This document shows, one piece after another, positions 9,583-19,555 of a stretch of DNA of 64,000 bases; positions within the stretch are counted from its first letter, which is position 1; each line of letters starts with the position of its first letter. A model generated the notes under the pieces. That model worked only from the letters and a program-made list of their open reading frames with translations, searched no databases and had not been told where the DNA came from. This DNA is from Novosphingobium ovatum (GTDB lineage: Bacteria > Pseudomonadota > Alphaproteobacteria > Sphingomonadales > Sphingomonadaceae), in NCBI RefSeq assembly GCF_009909235.1, contig NZ_JAAAPO010000001.1:310001-374000 (forward strand), written 5' to 3'. The translations under genes and the position numbers were made by a program.

Positions 9583-11403
9583 ATGACCGAACAGTCCAAG
9601 ATCCGCAATTTCTCCATCATCGCCCACATCGACCACGGCAAAAGCACGCTGGCCGATCGCCTGATCCAGTACACCGGCGGCCTGACCGAGCGCGAGATGA
9701 GCGCGCAGGTGCTGGACAACATGGACATCGAGAAAGAGCGCGGGATCACCATCAAGGCTCAGACCGTCCGCCTGCATTACAAGGCCAAGGACGGTGAGAC
9801 CTATGAGTTGAACCTGATGGACACGCCCGGCCACGTCGACTTTGCCTATGAGGTGTCGCGGTCATTGGCGGCGTGCGAGGGCGCGCTGCTGGTGGTGGAC
9901 GCGGCGCAGGGCGTTGAGGCGCAGACGCTGGCCAACGTCTATCAGTCGATCGAGCATGACCACGAGATCGTGCCGGTGATCAACAAGATCGACCTGCCCG
10001 CCGCCGAGCCGGAAAAGGTCAAGGCCGAGATCGAGGAAGTGATCGGTCTGGACGCGTCCGAGGCGGTGCTGGCCAGCGCCAAGAGCGGCATCGGCATCGA
10101 GGAAATTCTGGACGCCGTGGTTGCCAAGATCCCCGCGCCCAAGGGGGAGCGCAACGCGCCCCTCAAGGCGATGCTGGTGGATTCATGGTACGACCCCTAT
10201 CTGGGCGTTGTCATTCTGGTGCGCGTCATCGATGGCGTCATCAAAAAGGGCCTGAACGTCAAGTTCATGGCCGGCGGCACCGAGCATCTGGTCGACCGCG
10301 TGGGCTGTTTCACGCCCAAGCGCGAGGAACTGGCCGAGCTGGGGCCGGGCGAGATCGGTTTCATCACGGCCCAGATCAAGGAGGTCGAGACCGCCAAGGT
10401 GGGTGACACGATCACCACCGTGAAGGCCGGCGCGACCGAGGCTTTGCCGGGGTACAAGGAAGTGCAGCCGGTGGTGTTCTGCGGGCTGTTCCCGGTGGAC
10501 GCGGCCGATTTTGAAAAGCTGCGCGAGAGCATCGCCAAGCTGCGGTTGAACGATGCGTCCTTCAGCTTTGAAATGGAAACGTCCGCCGCGCTGGGCTTTG
10601 GCTTCCGCTGCGGTTTTCTGGGCCTGCTGCATCTGGAAATCATCCAGGAGCGCCTGAGCCGCGAATATGATCTGGACCTGATCACCACCGCGCCCAGCGT
10701 GGTCTATCGCATCCAGCTGCGCGCCAGCCGGACCGAGGAAGAGGGCGAGATCTATCTGCACAATCCCGCCGATTACCCCGATCCCAGCCGCATCGAGCAG
10801 ATCGACGAGCCGTGGATCAAGGCCACCATCTATACCCCCGACGAATATCTGGGCTCCATCCTGAAGCTGTGTCAGGACCGCCGTGGTATCCAGACCGGCC
10901 TGACCTATGTCGGTGGCCGCGCGCAGGTGAATTACGAATTGCCGCTGAACGAGGTGGTGTTCGATTTCTATGACCGGTTGAAGTCGATCAGCCGTGGCTA
11001 TGCCAGCTTTGACTATGAACAGATCGGCCTGCGTGAGGGTGATCTGGTCAAGATGGGCATTCTGGTCAACAACGAGCCGGTCGACGCGCTGAGCATGATC
11101 GTCCACCGTGGCGTGGCCGAGGATCGCGGCCGCCACATGTGCGAGCGGTTGAAGGACCTGATCCCGCGCCACCTGTTCAAGATCCCCATTCAGGCGGCCA
11201 TCGGTGGCAAGGTGATCGCGCGTGAAACCATCGCCGCCATGCGCAAGGACGTGACCGCCAAATGTTACGGCGGCGACATCACGCGCAAGAAGAAGCTGCT
11301 GGAAAAGCAGAAGAAGGGTAAGGCCCGGATGCGCGAATATGGCAGCGTCCAGATCCCGCAGGAGGCCTTCATCGCCGCGCTGCGCATGGGGGACGAGGGC
11401 TGA
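9583..11403 (+). CDS. lepA: Elongation factor 4 (LepA), ribosome back-translocase GTPase
   Basis: Translational GTPase of 606 residues, the usual length. The G1 motif [10 protein letters not shown]3 DTPGHVDF and G4 NKIDLP are visible. The C-terminal domain typical of LepA is present ([21 protein letters not shown], and a Lys-rich segment near residue 570). The start [10 protein letters not shown] matches the family; the frame is open 63 nt further upstream without similarity. The gene ends in a bidirectional-looking terminator shared with the convergent lacI-type gene. Confidence 0.97.
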   Translation: MTEQSKIRNFSIIAHIDHGKSTLADRLIQYTGGLTEREMSAQVLDNMDIEKERGITIKAQTVRLHYKAKDGETYELNLMDTPGHVDFAYEVSRSLAACEGALLVVDAAQGVEAQTLANVYQSIEHDHEIVPVINKIDLPAAEPEKVKAEIEEVIGLDASEAVLASAKSGIGIEEILDAVVAKIPAPKGERNAPLKAMLVDSWYDPYLGVVILVRVIDGVIKKGLNVKFMAGGTEHLVDRVGCFTPKREELAELGPGEIGFITAQIKEVETAKVGDTITTVKAGATEALPGYKEVQPVVFCGLFPVDAADFEKLRESIAKLRLNDASFSFEMETSAALGFGFRCGFLGLLHLEIIQERLSREYDLDLITTAPSVVYRIQLRASRTEEEGEIYLHNPADYPDPSRIEQIDEPWIKATIYTPDEYLGSILKLCQDRRGIQTGLTYVGGRAQVNYELPLNEVVFDFYDRLKSISRGYASFDYEQIGLREGDLVKMGILVNNEPVDALSMIVHRGVAEDRGRHMCERLKDLIPRHLFKIPIQAAIGGKVIARETIAAMRKDVTAKCYGGDITRKKKLLEKQKKGKARMREYGSVQIPQEAFIAALRMGDEG

Positions 11404-11442
11404 ACACCCCGCCGGCAATTGGCCAAACGACATGGGCCACAC

Positions 11443-11476
11443 AAAAGGGCGCGTCCTTGCCGGGCGCGCCCTTTTT
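11443..11476. terminator. Bidirectional terminator between lepA and the LacI-type regulator
   Basis: AAAAGGGCGCG (11443-11453) pairs with CGCGCCCTTTT (11465-11475), with an 11-nt loop, and a fifth T follows. The A-tract on the left arm gives a T-tract on the opposite strand, so it can serve both convergent genes. Confidence 0.85.
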
Positions 11477-11499
11477 GCATCATGGCCGACCCCGGCGTT

Positions 11500-12510
11500 T
11501 TAGAACCCGTAGGGGTCTTCGCTGGGCTGACGGTCGCCGGTGGTTGATCCGCGCGCGATCACTTCACGCCGGTTGGGCAGGGGGGCGCATTCGCCGGTGA
11601 TCGCCAGTTGCGCCGCCGCCCGCGCGATGTCGGTCAGGGGGAAACTGATCGAGGTGATCGGCGGAAAACAGGCCCGCGCCACGGGCGAATCGTCATATCC
11701 GGCAATCGCCACATCCTCTGGCACGCGAAAGCCCAGCCGCTGTGCCTGTGCCTGCGCGCCGGTGGCCATCGTGTCGCTGGTGGCAAAGACCGCCGTGGGC
11801 CGTTCCGACAGCGCCATCAGCCGGGTGATCGCCTCTCCGCCCGACTGGTAGGAATAGTCGCCATAGACGACCAGATCAGGATCGACGGCAATGCCCGCCT
11901 CGGTCAGGGCCTCGATATAGCCCTGATAACGCTCGCGCGCGGTGCGGTTGACCGGCGGCATGGCGATCAGCCCGATGCGGCGATGGCCCAGGCCGATCAG
12001 ATGGCGCGTCATGTCCGCCGCCCCCGGCGCGTCGGGGATGTGCAGCACCGTGCCATAGGACTCATCGCTGCCCGACAGGCGCACCAGCGGGATGCCCTCG
12101 GCCTCGAACCGGGTCAACAGGTCGGGATCATCGGCATAGCGCGGCGAGAGGATGATCGCGTCGGGCCGGAAGGCGAAATGCGTCTTGCGGGCAAAGGCGT
12201 CCATCTTGTCGCCATTCTCGACCGCTTCGGTGATCAGCTGGAACCCCATCTCGCGGCAGACCACCGACAGGGTGGAGATCAGCCGGGGCAAATAGCCCAC
12301 CCCCGCGCGCGGCACGATCAGCCCGATGATATAGGATCGCTGGCTGGCCAATTGGCGCGCGGCCATGCTGGGGGCATAGTTCAGGTCGGCGATCGCCTGC
12401 TCCACCCGCGCGCGCAGATAGGATCGCACCGTCTGTTGATTGTTCAACACGCGAGAGGCGGTCTTGACCGAAACGCCTGCCGCTTTTGCCACGTCCCTGA
12501 TGGTTGCCAC
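11500..12510 (-). CDS. LacI-family transcriptional regulator
   Basis: A 336-residue repressor-type protein. The N-terminal helix-turn-helix is TIRDVAKAAGVSVKTASRVLNN, followed by the hinge helix NYAPSMAARQLAS (residues 45-60). A periplasmic-binding-protein-like sensor domain follows, with FATSDTMATGAQAQAQRLGFRVPEDVAIAGYDD. The start is GTG at 12510; no in-frame ATG lies near it. It is divergent from the TonB receptor gene across an 810-bp intergenic region, and LacI proteins in sphingomonads often control such receptors. The inducer, probably a sugar, cannot be told from sequence. Confidence 0.92.
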   Translation of the reverse strand: MATIRDVAKAAGVSVKTASRVLNNQQTVRSYLRARVEQAIADLNYAPSMAARQLASQRSYIIGLIVPRAGVGYLPRLISTLSVVCREMGFQLITEAVENGDKMDAFARKTHFAFRPDAIILSPRYADDPDLLTRFEAEGIPLVRLSGSDESYGTVLHIPDAPGAADMTRHLIGLGHRRIGLIAMPPVNRTARERYQGYIEALTEAGIAVDPDLVVYGDYSYQSGGEAITRLMALSERPTAVFATSDTMATGAQAQAQRLGFRVPEDVAIAGYDDSPVARACFPPITSISFPLTDIARAAAQLAITGECAPLPNRREVIARGSTTGDRQPSEDPYGF

Positions 12511-13320
12511 TGAATGCCCCGGATCGTTCTGGATGTGCCGGGAACCGTAGGTCCGGCCCGGTCACGCGCCTGTGGCATGGGGCCTTGCGGAGGTTGGGCC
12601 GCAAGCGCTGGCCATGACGAGGCGATTGGCTGCTATGCCCCGCCTTTGCGCGCGCAACCGCGGTTTTGCAAGCTTTGCTCGCGCTGCGAACAGCCGATGG
12701 CCGCCAGGCGGACAGGGGGTGGCGAGGGCGCTGGCGGAGCGGCGCGCAAAAACTTCGCCTCTGTTGCGCAACTGCCACAATGTGTCTGGCTGCGCGGTGT
12801 TGCCGCCGCAGGGGGCGGTGTGTGGGTTTGTGGCGGTGTTGCGACATTTTGATCGAATATGTCAAATTCATGCAACATTATGAAATTTTTGCCTGCACCG
12901 AACGAGATGACATCAATGTAAATTTCATGACTTTTTCATTCCAGAAATTGGCCGCAGATCGCTGCTGCGATGCGATGTGATGCGATCGTTTTGCCAAGGA
13001 CGCCCTTGCTGCTCTGTCTGAAAATTCCGGCCGAAACGGGTTTAAATCGAAAAATCGTTTAGTGCCAGATGCTTGCGTAGAGTCGTTTAGGTTTTTGACT
13101 CAAAAATGCCTTTTCCCGAATTGCTGAGCCAGCGTCATGTTTCCGCTTTGTGTCACTTGCAAACGTGTCAGTAGCACATATGCTCGGCCCATCTGACACT
13201 GCCTCCCGAACAGGGGAGCCTGCCGGAGTGGTGGTTGTCCACCCCGACAGGAGGAGAACGGAGGCGATGTCTGGATTGCTGGCTGGGCCAGCGATGGAAC
13301 AACCGATCAAGGGGGTTTTG
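12511..13320. promoter_or_regulatory. Long divergent intergenic region upstream of a TonB receptor
   Basis: About 810 bp without a convincing gene. The part nearest lacI is GC-rich; from about 12840 to 13110 it is AT-richer. It holds a TTGA-N9-TCAA inverted pair near 12848-12864 and four tandem 5-mers (TGCGA, TGCGA, TGTGA, TGCGA) at 12966-12985 that are bracketed by GATCGC and GCGATC. An imperfect hairpin (about 13218-13252) lies before an AGGAGGAG stretch. A short in-frame extension with ATG at 13267 precedes the receptor start. Which element is the LacI operator is not resolved. Confidence 0.4.
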
Positions 13321-16272
13321 ATGACCAAGACTGTGTTCTTTACTTCGGCAGCGGCGCTGAGCGTCGCGCTGGGGTTGTCCGCAACGGCCATGGCGCAGGA
13401 TGCCGCGCCGGTGGCCGCGCCCGCCGCCGCGCCCACCAGCGCGGCGGAGGAGACGATCGTCGTCGTGGGTTCGCGCCTGCGCCGCACCAATTTCAACTCT
13501 GCCGCGCCGATCACCATCATCACCACCAACGAAAAGCTGGATCAGGGCCAGACCACGGCCACGGCCGTGCTGCAAAGCAACGCCATCACCGGCGGCAACT
13601 CGCAGATCACCAGCGCCTATTCGGGCTATGTGGTGGATGGCGGTCCGGGTGTGAACACGCTGGGCCTGCGCGGTCTGGGCGCGACGCGCACGCTGGTGCT
13701 GCTGAACGGCCACCGTCTGGCGCCCGCGGGCGTGCAGGGCGGGGTTGAGGCGGTCGACCTGAACGTGCTGCCCGGCATGGGCATCATCGACCGTATCGAA
13801 GTGCTGCGCGATGGCGCCTCGTCGATCTATGGTTCGGACGCGGTGGCCGGCGTTGTCAACGTCGTGACCAAGAAGCGCATGAAGGGCTTTGAGCTGTCGG
13901 GCTCGAACTCGATGACGATGAACGGCGCGGGCGGTACGGGTCAGCTCAACGTTTCGGGCGGGTTCAGCTCGGACCGCTTCAGCCTGGTCGCCTCGTTTGC
14001 CTGGACGCATCAGAGCAAGCTGACCGTGGGGGATGAACCCTGGGCGCTGTGCCAGACCGATGGCTTCCTGCAGGGCGCCGAAACGATCGATCCGCGCACC
14101 GGCGCGCCCAAGTGCTATACCATCACGGGCAGCGGCACCGACGGCGTGACGATCAACACCATCGGCACCAGCACCGCCACGGGCGTGGGCGCGACCGGCA
14201 CCGGCACGCTGACCCGCTTTAACCGCTGGCGTCCCAATTCTTCGGTGACCACCGGCATCGCCGGTTGGGAAGGCGTGGGCGGCACGGGCGTGTCGCTGGC
14301 GGTGCGCGACACGTTCGATCCGCGCATGTTGCAGGAACCGATCGTGCCGGAAATGGACCTGTACACCGGCATGGTGGCGGGCAGCTATGACCTGCAGGCG
14401 CTGGGCAATGCCGAGCTCTATTTCAGCGTGCTGGTCAACAAGCGCGATTCCAATCAGGAATCCTACCGTCAGCTGACGATCGACTATCCCAAGGGCAGCC
14501 CGCTGATCCCGACGAACCTCGCGTTCTCGACCTTCTATTCGGCGGCTGGCACCTCGGCGATCAACCCGACCTCGGGCACCGGCGTGCGCGCCTTTACCGG
14601 CTTTGGCCTGACCAGCAACCGTCAGCAGGTGGAATATTTCCGCGCTGATGGCGGCATCAAGGGTCAGACGGGCGTGGGCGATTGGCGCTATGACGCCTAT
14701 TTCGGCTACAGCCGCTCGTCGGGCAAATATTGGTCGCAGCAGTTCCTGATCGATCGTCTGGCCCAGTCGCTGTATGTCGTGTCGAACGGTTCGGGTGGGT
14801 ATAATTGCGTCAACACGGCCAATGGCTGCGTGGCCGCGCCCGCGCTGACTTCGGGCGTGCTGATGGGTCAGGTGCCGCAGAACTGGCTGAACTTTGTCAT
14901 GGCCGATGTCTATGGCACGACGACCTATGACTATTACACCAACTCGCTGACCTTGGACGGCACGCTGATCCAGGCCCCGTTCGGCCCGGTCAAGAGCGCC
15001 ATCGGCGTCGACTATTCGTGGATGAAGATCAACGATACGCCCTCGTCCGAGAGCATCAACAGCAACCTGTGGAACTACTCGACCTCGGCGATCACGCGCG
15101 GTTCGGACCGTCTGTTCTCGGCCTTTGCCGAGGTGGAAATTCCGCTGATCCGCAACAAGCCCTTCTTTGAAGACCTGACGCTGAACGCCTCGGCCCGCAT
15201 GAGCGACTATCGCTCGTATGGTTCGGGCTGGACCTACAAGCTGAACGGGACCTATTCGCCGGTGAAGTGGCTGTCGCTGCGCACCACCTATGGCACCTCG
15301 TTCCGCGCGCCCAGCCTGAAGGAACAGTTCCAGGGCGCGATCGCGGGCTTTGTTTCCGCGACCAACGACCCTTGCAACAACTACGAAGCGCTGATGGTGT
15401 CGAACCCGACCCGTTACCAGAACTGCTTGTCGCAGGGCCTGCCGGCTGGTTTCAACCAGACCAGCTCGATCCGCGTCAACACGCTGGGCGGTCAGGCTGC
15501 TGGGTTGAAGGCGGAAACCTCGTCGAACTTCACGGCGGGCATCGTGTTGCAGCCTGAACTGCCTTCCTCGGTCGGTTCGCTCAAGCTGTCGGTCGATTAC
15601 TACAGCATCAAGATCTCGAACGCCGTCGACAAGGCTGGCTATTCGTACATCCTGCGCAACTGCTATGACGATCAGAATTTCGGCACGGCGCAGGCCACCT
15701 ATTGCCGTCTGGTCAGCCGCAATTCGACCAACAACCAGCTGACCGTCAATGACAGCTATATCAACCTGTCGAACCAGTGGGTGAAGGGCTTTGACATCCA
15801 GATGACCTACAAGCGCGACTTTGGCGCGGTGGGGTTGACGCTGGAGGCGCAGGCCAGCCGCTACACCTCGCAGAAGTTCCAGCTGTTCGAGGATCAGGCA
15901 CCGACCGAATACAACGGCACGCTGCAGTATCCCAAGTGGACGGGTGAACTGAATGCCACGCTGAAGTACAAGAAGTTCTCGTTCTTCTATGGCGTGTCCT
16001 ATGTTCAGGGCCAGAGCAGCTACGAGTACCTCGAGGAAGATCCCGCGACCTCGATCTACAACTTCGCCACGCCGGATTACTTCCTGCACAAGGCGTCGAT
16101 CTCGGTGAAGCTGGACAAGTACAAGCTGACGGTGGGTGTGGACAACATCTTCGACACCTATCCGCCGTCGATCTCGGCTGGTTACTACAGCCGTATCGGC
16201 AACTCGCAGCTGTACAGCGCGTATGACTATTTCGGTCGCCGCCTGTACGCCAACGTGACGGCCAAGTTCTAA
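13321..16272 (+). CDS. TonB-dependent outer-membrane receptor
   Basis: A 983-residue outer-membrane beta-barrel importer. It has a Sec signal peptide (residues 1-23, ending ATAMAQ), then a short Ala/Pro linker and a TonB-box-like segment EETIVVVGSRL. The plug domain contains LRGLGATRTLVLLNGHRLAP and IEVLRDGASSIYGSDAVAGVVNVVTKK. The protein ends in an aromatic residue (NVTAKF), as barrel proteins do. The start has AGGGGG about 6 nt upstream. An upstream in-frame ATG (13267) also has GGAGG near it but would bury the signal peptide. An S9 peptidase follows on the same strand, which suggests peptide or amino-acid-derived substrates (inference). Confidence 0.95.
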   Translation: MTKTVFFTSAAALSVALGLSATAMAQDAAPVAAPAAAPTSAAEETIVVVGSRLRRTNFNSAAPITIITTNEKLDQGQTTATAVLQSNAITGGNSQITSAYSGYVVDGGPGVNTLGLRGLGATRTLVLLNGHRLAPAGVQGGVEAVDLNVLPGMGIIDRIEVLRDGASSIYGSDAVAGVVNVVTKKRMKGFELSGSNSMTMNGAGGTGQLNVSGGFSSDRFSLVASFAWTHQSKLTVGDEPWALCQTDGFLQGAETIDPRTGAPKCYTITGSGTDGVTINTIGTSTATGVGATGTGTLTRFNRWRPNSSVTTGIAGWEGVGGTGVSLAVRDTFDPRMLQEPIVPEMDLYTGMVAGSYDLQALGNAELYFSVLVNKRDSNQESYRQLTIDYPKGSPLIPTNLAFSTFYSAAGTSAINPTSGTGVRAFTGFGLTSNRQQVEYFRADGGIKGQTGVGDWRYDAYFGYSRSSGKYWSQQFLIDRLAQSLYVVSNGSGGYNCVNTANGCVAAPALTSGVLMGQVPQNWLNFVMADVYGTTTYDYYTNSLTLDGTLIQAPFGPVKSAIGVDYSWMKINDTPSSESINSNLWNYSTSAITRGSDRLFSAFAEVEIPLIRNKPFFEDLTLNASARMSDYRSYGSGWTYKLNGTYSPVKWLSLRTTYGTSFRAPSLKEQFQGAIAGFVSATNDPCNNYEALMVSNPTRYQNCLSQGLPAGFNQTSSIRVNTLGGQAAGLKAETSSNFTAGIVLQPELPSSVGSLKLSVDYYSIKISNAVDKAGYSYILRNCYDDQNFGTAQATYCRLVSRNSTNNQLTVNDSYINLSNQWVKGFDIQMTYKRDFGAVGLTLEAQASRYTSQKFQLFEDQAPTEYNGTLQYPKWTGELNATLKYKKFSFFYGVSYVQGQSSYEYLEEDPATSIYNFATPDYFLHKASISVKLDKYKLTVGVDNIFDTYPPSISAGYYSRIGNSQLYSAYDYFGRRLYANVTAKF

Positions 16273-16290
16273 GCTGTCAAAATACCGGGT

Positions 16291-16325
16291 GCGGGCGTCC
16301 TGTGATGGGGCGCCCGCCTCGTTCT
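16291..16325 (+). terminator. Probable terminator after the TonB receptor gene
   Basis: GCGGGCG (16291-16297) pairs with CGCCCGC (16311-16317), followed by a moderately T-rich stretch CTCGTTCTTTCT. Confidence 0.55.
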
Positions 16326-16409
16326 TTCTGGTGTTCGCGGGCGGGCGCCATGCGCGCCGTTTCGCACATCGCCAGTTTGCTGTTGCCTGTTGTGTGGAGC
16401 GATCCTGAA

Positions 16410-18449
16410 ATGAAATTCCTGCTTGCCGGCATCGCCGCGGTGTCCCTGATGGCTGGCGCTGCCGCCATCGCCAAGCCCACCCCGCCCACGATCGCCCAAC
16501 TGGCCGCCAATCCCAAATTCTCCAGCTTTGACGTGTCGCCCGATGGCAAGCATCTGGTGGCGTTGCAGGCCTTTGGTGATGACCGCCATGTGCTGGTCTG
16601 GTCGACCGACAATCTGCAGGCCAAGCCGATCGAGTTTGGCGCCACCGACATGCGTGTGGTGGGGGTGCAATTCGTCAAGAATGACGTGCTGGCCGTCAGC
16701 CTGTGGCAGCGTTACGATGCGCGGCTGGGGCTGAGCGTGGACAAGCTGTTCATCAACAAGCTGATGTTTGTTGATCTGGACGGGCGCAACTGGCGCGATC
16801 CGATCCCCAAGGCGCGCGCCAACACCGATGTCGAGGCGCGCTTGCAGGCGCTGTCCAACCCGCAGGTGCTTTCCAGCCTGCCCGATGATCCCGACCACAT
16901 TCTGGTGATGTCCGGCCCCGCGTTCGAGGAAGCCGATATCTACAAGGTGTCGGTCCACCGCCCCTTTGCCGAACGCGTGCTGCGCACCGAGCCGGAGACT
17001 GGCGACTATATCGCCGACCGCGCAGGCAATATCCGCATCCGCAGCCGCTTTGGCGAGGACAATGGCGGCGCCTATGTCGCGATGGACGTGCGCGCACCCA
17101 ATGGCGGCGCGTGGAAGGAGGCGGGCCGCTCCTATGTCAAGGACCGCGATACCTTCAGCGTGCTGGGCTTTGCCGATGATCCGAACATCGCGATCGTGGC
17201 GACCAATATCGGTCAGGACAAGATCGGCCTGTATGAGTTCGACACCACCACGTTGAAACTGGGCGCGCCGATCCTGAAACATCAGATGTTCGACGCCAGC
17301 AACGCCATCACCTATCGCTATGGCGGCAGTCAGGTGGCCGCGCAGGGCGAAATTCTGGGCGTGACCTATGAAGGGCCCAATGGCGGCGATGTGATCTGGG
17401 CCAACCCGACGTTCCAGGCGCTGGACAAACAGATCCGCGCCGCGCTGGGCATTACCCAGACCCCGGTGCGCTTTGTCGACACGGCCACCGGCAAGGAGGT
17501 GACGCAGAATTATGACGCCACCAAATTCTATCGCATTACCAGCTATTCAGCCGATCTGAGCAAGATCGTCATCCGCGTCGAGGGCAGCGCCACGCCGCCC
17601 GAATATTACCTGCTGAACAATGGCAAGCTGAGCCTGCTGGCCAAAACCGCGCCCGAGATCGACACCGCCGCGCTGGGTGAGACAAAGCTGGTCTATTACA
17701 AGGCGCGCGACGGGATGAACATTCCGGCATTCCTGACCACGCCCAATGTCGAATTGTGCGGCGCCGGCCCGTGGAAGGCCGTGGTCCATCCCCATGGCGG
17801 CCCGTGGGCGCGGGACGAGATGAATTATGACTGGTCGGGCTGGGTGCCGTTGATGGCGTCGCGCTGCATGGCGGTGCTGCGCCCGCAATATCGCGGATCG
17901 GACGGCTGGGGCCGCGCACTGTGGAAGGCTGGCGACCGCGAATGGGGCCAGAAGATGCAGGACGACAAGGATGATGGCGCGCAGTGGATGATCGACCAAA
18001 AGATCGCCCAGCCCGGCCATATGGCGATGTTCGGCTTTTCCTATGGCGGCTATGCCGCGATGGCGGCGGCGGTGCGGCCCAATGGCCTGTACAAATGCGC
18101 GATTTCGGGCGCGGGCGTGTCTGACATCAAACGCATCTGGCGCAAATATTACGACAACGCCTTTTTCCGCGACCGTCAGATGGGCACGGTCAAGGGCCTG
18201 AACCCGGTGGACTTTGCCGATCAGATCAAGATCCCGATCATGGTCTATCAGGGCGACCGCGATGACCGTGTGCCGGTGGAACAGGCCGAATGGTTCGTCG
18301 ACAAGGCCAAGAAGTCGGGGCAGGTGGTCGAGTACCACTTCATGCCCGATTACGCGCACGGGCCCGCATGGACCCGCGCGATCTTTGCCCAGCAGCTGAC
18401 CTATATCGACGACTGGTTCAAGACCGGTTGCGGCGGGGGCGGGCTGTAA
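16410..18449 (+). CDS. Secreted S9-family (prolyl oligopeptidase-like) peptidase
   Basis: A 679-residue serine peptidase with an N-terminal signal peptide (MKFLLAGIAAVSLMAGAAAIA). The first two thirds should form the beta-propeller; the last 250 residues are the alpha/beta hydrolase. The nucleophile is in FGFSYGGYAAM (S544), the acid in QGDRDDRVP (about D618) and the base in DYAHGP (H650), in the right order. The start has GGAG about 9 nt upstream. It sits 137 bp after a TonB receptor gene, so it may process the peptides imported there (inference). Confidence 0.93.
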   Translation: MKFLLAGIAAVSLMAGAAAIAKPTPPTIAQLAANPKFSSFDVSPDGKHLVALQAFGDDRHVLVWSTDNLQAKPIEFGATDMRVVGVQFVKNDVLAVSLWQRYDARLGLSVDKLFINKLMFVDLDGRNWRDPIPKARANTDVEARLQALSNPQVLSSLPDDPDHILVMSGPAFEEADIYKVSVHRPFAERVLRTEPETGDYIADRAGNIRIRSRFGEDNGGAYVAMDVRAPNGGAWKEAGRSYVKDRDTFSVLGFADDPNIAIVATNIGQDKIGLYEFDTTTLKLGAPILKHQMFDASNAITYRYGGSQVAAQGEILGVTYEGPNGGDVIWANPTFQALDKQIRAALGITQTPVRFVDTATGKEVTQNYDATKFYRITSYSADLSKIVIRVEGSATPPEYYLLNNGKLSLLAKTAPEIDTAALGETKLVYYKARDGMNIPAFLTTPNVELCGAGPWKAVVHPHGGPWARDEMNYDWSGWVPLMASRCMAVLRPQYRGSDGWGRALWKAGDREWGQKMQDDKDDGAQWMIDQKIAQPGHMAMFGFSYGGYAAMAAAVRPNGLYKCAISGAGVSDIKRIWRKYYDNAFFRDRQMGTVKGLNPVDFADQIKIPIMVYQGDRDDRVPVEQAEWFVDKAKKSGQVVEYHFMPDYAHGPAWTRAIFAQQLTYIDDWFKTGCGGGGL

Positions 18450-18562
18450 GCGCATAAAACTGCGCACATAATGGCCGTGGCGTTCGTTTGTATCACAAAC
18501 AGCGTCACGGACCTGTCATCAGGGCTGGCAGAAGGGGGCAAAACAGCGTAAGCGCCGCGCCA

Positions 18563-19555
18563 ATGTCCCATTCTGCTGCCCTTTCCCGTGTCGAGATCGT
18601 CGAGGTCGCCCCGCGCGACGGCCTGCAAAACGAAAAGACCGAGATTTCGACCGCCGACAAGCTGGCGCTGATCTCCCGCGCCATCGCCTATGGCGCCCGC
18701 CGGATCGAGGTCACCAGTTTCGTCAGCCCCAAGGCCGTGCCGCAAATGGCCGACGCCGACGCGGTCTGCGCGGGCCTGCCCGAACGCGACGATGTGACCT
18801 ATGTCGGGCTGGTGATGAACCTGCGCGGGGCCGAACGCGCGCTGGCCACCGGGCGGATCGATCAGTTGGGCGCGGTGGCGGTGGCCTCGGACGCCTTTGC
18901 CCATGCCAATCAGCGCCAGACCGCGATGGGCTCGGTCGAGGTCGCCAGCCAGATCGTCAGCGCGGCCAAGGCGGCGGGCAAAAGCGGTCAGGTAACGATC
19001 GGCGCGGCCTTCGGCTGCCCCTTTACCGGCGAAGTGGACGAAGCGCTGGTGGTCGAGATGGCGGCCGCGCTGGCCCAATGCGGCCCGGCCGAAATCGGGC
19101 TGGCCGATACGATTGGCGTGGCCGATCCGGCCCATGTCGCGCGGCTGTTTGCCGCCGTGCGCGCCGTGGTGGGCGATATCCCGCTGCGCGCCCATTTCCA
19201 CAACACGCGCGGCACGGGGCTGGCCAATGTCTGGTCGGCGGTGCAGGCGGGGGTGGGGATCATCGACGCGTCACTGGGCGGGATCGGCGGTTGCCCCTTT
19301 GCCCCCGGCGCCAGCGGCAATGTCGCGGGTGAAGACGTGGCCTATATGCTGGCGCGCGCCGGGGTCAGCACCGGTTACGACCTGCCGCAAATGGTGGATG
19401 CGGCCCAATGGCTGGGCGGCGTGATGGGGCGCGGCCTGCCCGCGATGGTGTCACGCGCGCCGCTGTTTCCCACAGGCGTGGTGGCGGCGTCCGCCGCCCG
19501 CGCCGCGGCCAAACTGGCCGCACAAAACGATATTCAGGTGAGCGAAAAGGCATGA
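18563..19555 (+). CDS. Hydroxymethylglutaryl-CoA lyase family protein
   Basis: Member of the HMGL-like TIM-barrel family, 330 residues; HMG-CoA lyase splits HMG-CoA to acetoacetate and acetyl-CoA in leucine breakdown. Visible are the N-terminal catalytic motif VEVAPRDGLQNE, the metal-binding HFHNTRGTGLANV (two His) and the active-site loop GGIGGCPFAPGASGNVAGED with its catalytic cysteine. The start follows MSHSAALSRV; the frame is open 75 nt further upstream. The stop overlaps the start of a class III CoA-transferase, so the two are probably one pathway step pair. Citramalyl-CoA or other aldol-type acyl-CoA lyase activity is an alternative. Confidence 0.9.
   Translation: MSHSAALSRVEIVEVAPRDGLQNEKTEISTADKLALISRAIAYGARRIEVTSFVSPKAVPQMADADAVCAGLPERDDVTYVGLVMNLRGAERALATGRIDQLGAVAVASDAFAHANQRQTAMGSVEVASQIVSAAKAAGKSGQVTIGAAFGCPFTGEVDEALVVEMAAALAQCGPAEIGLADTIGVADPAHVARLFAAVRAVVGDIPLRAHFHNTRGTGLANVWSAVQAGVGIIDASLGGIGGCPFAPGASGNVAGEDVAYMLARAGVSTGYDLPQMVDAAQWLGGVMGRGLPAMVSRAPLFPTGVVAASAARAAAKLAAQNDIQVSEKA

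Noticed and set aside
13168..16089. 973-codon open frame on the minus strand across the TonB receptor gene
   Set aside because: A shadow of the high-GC receptor gene; the translation is rich in His, Arg and Gln with no domain and no ribosome-binding site.
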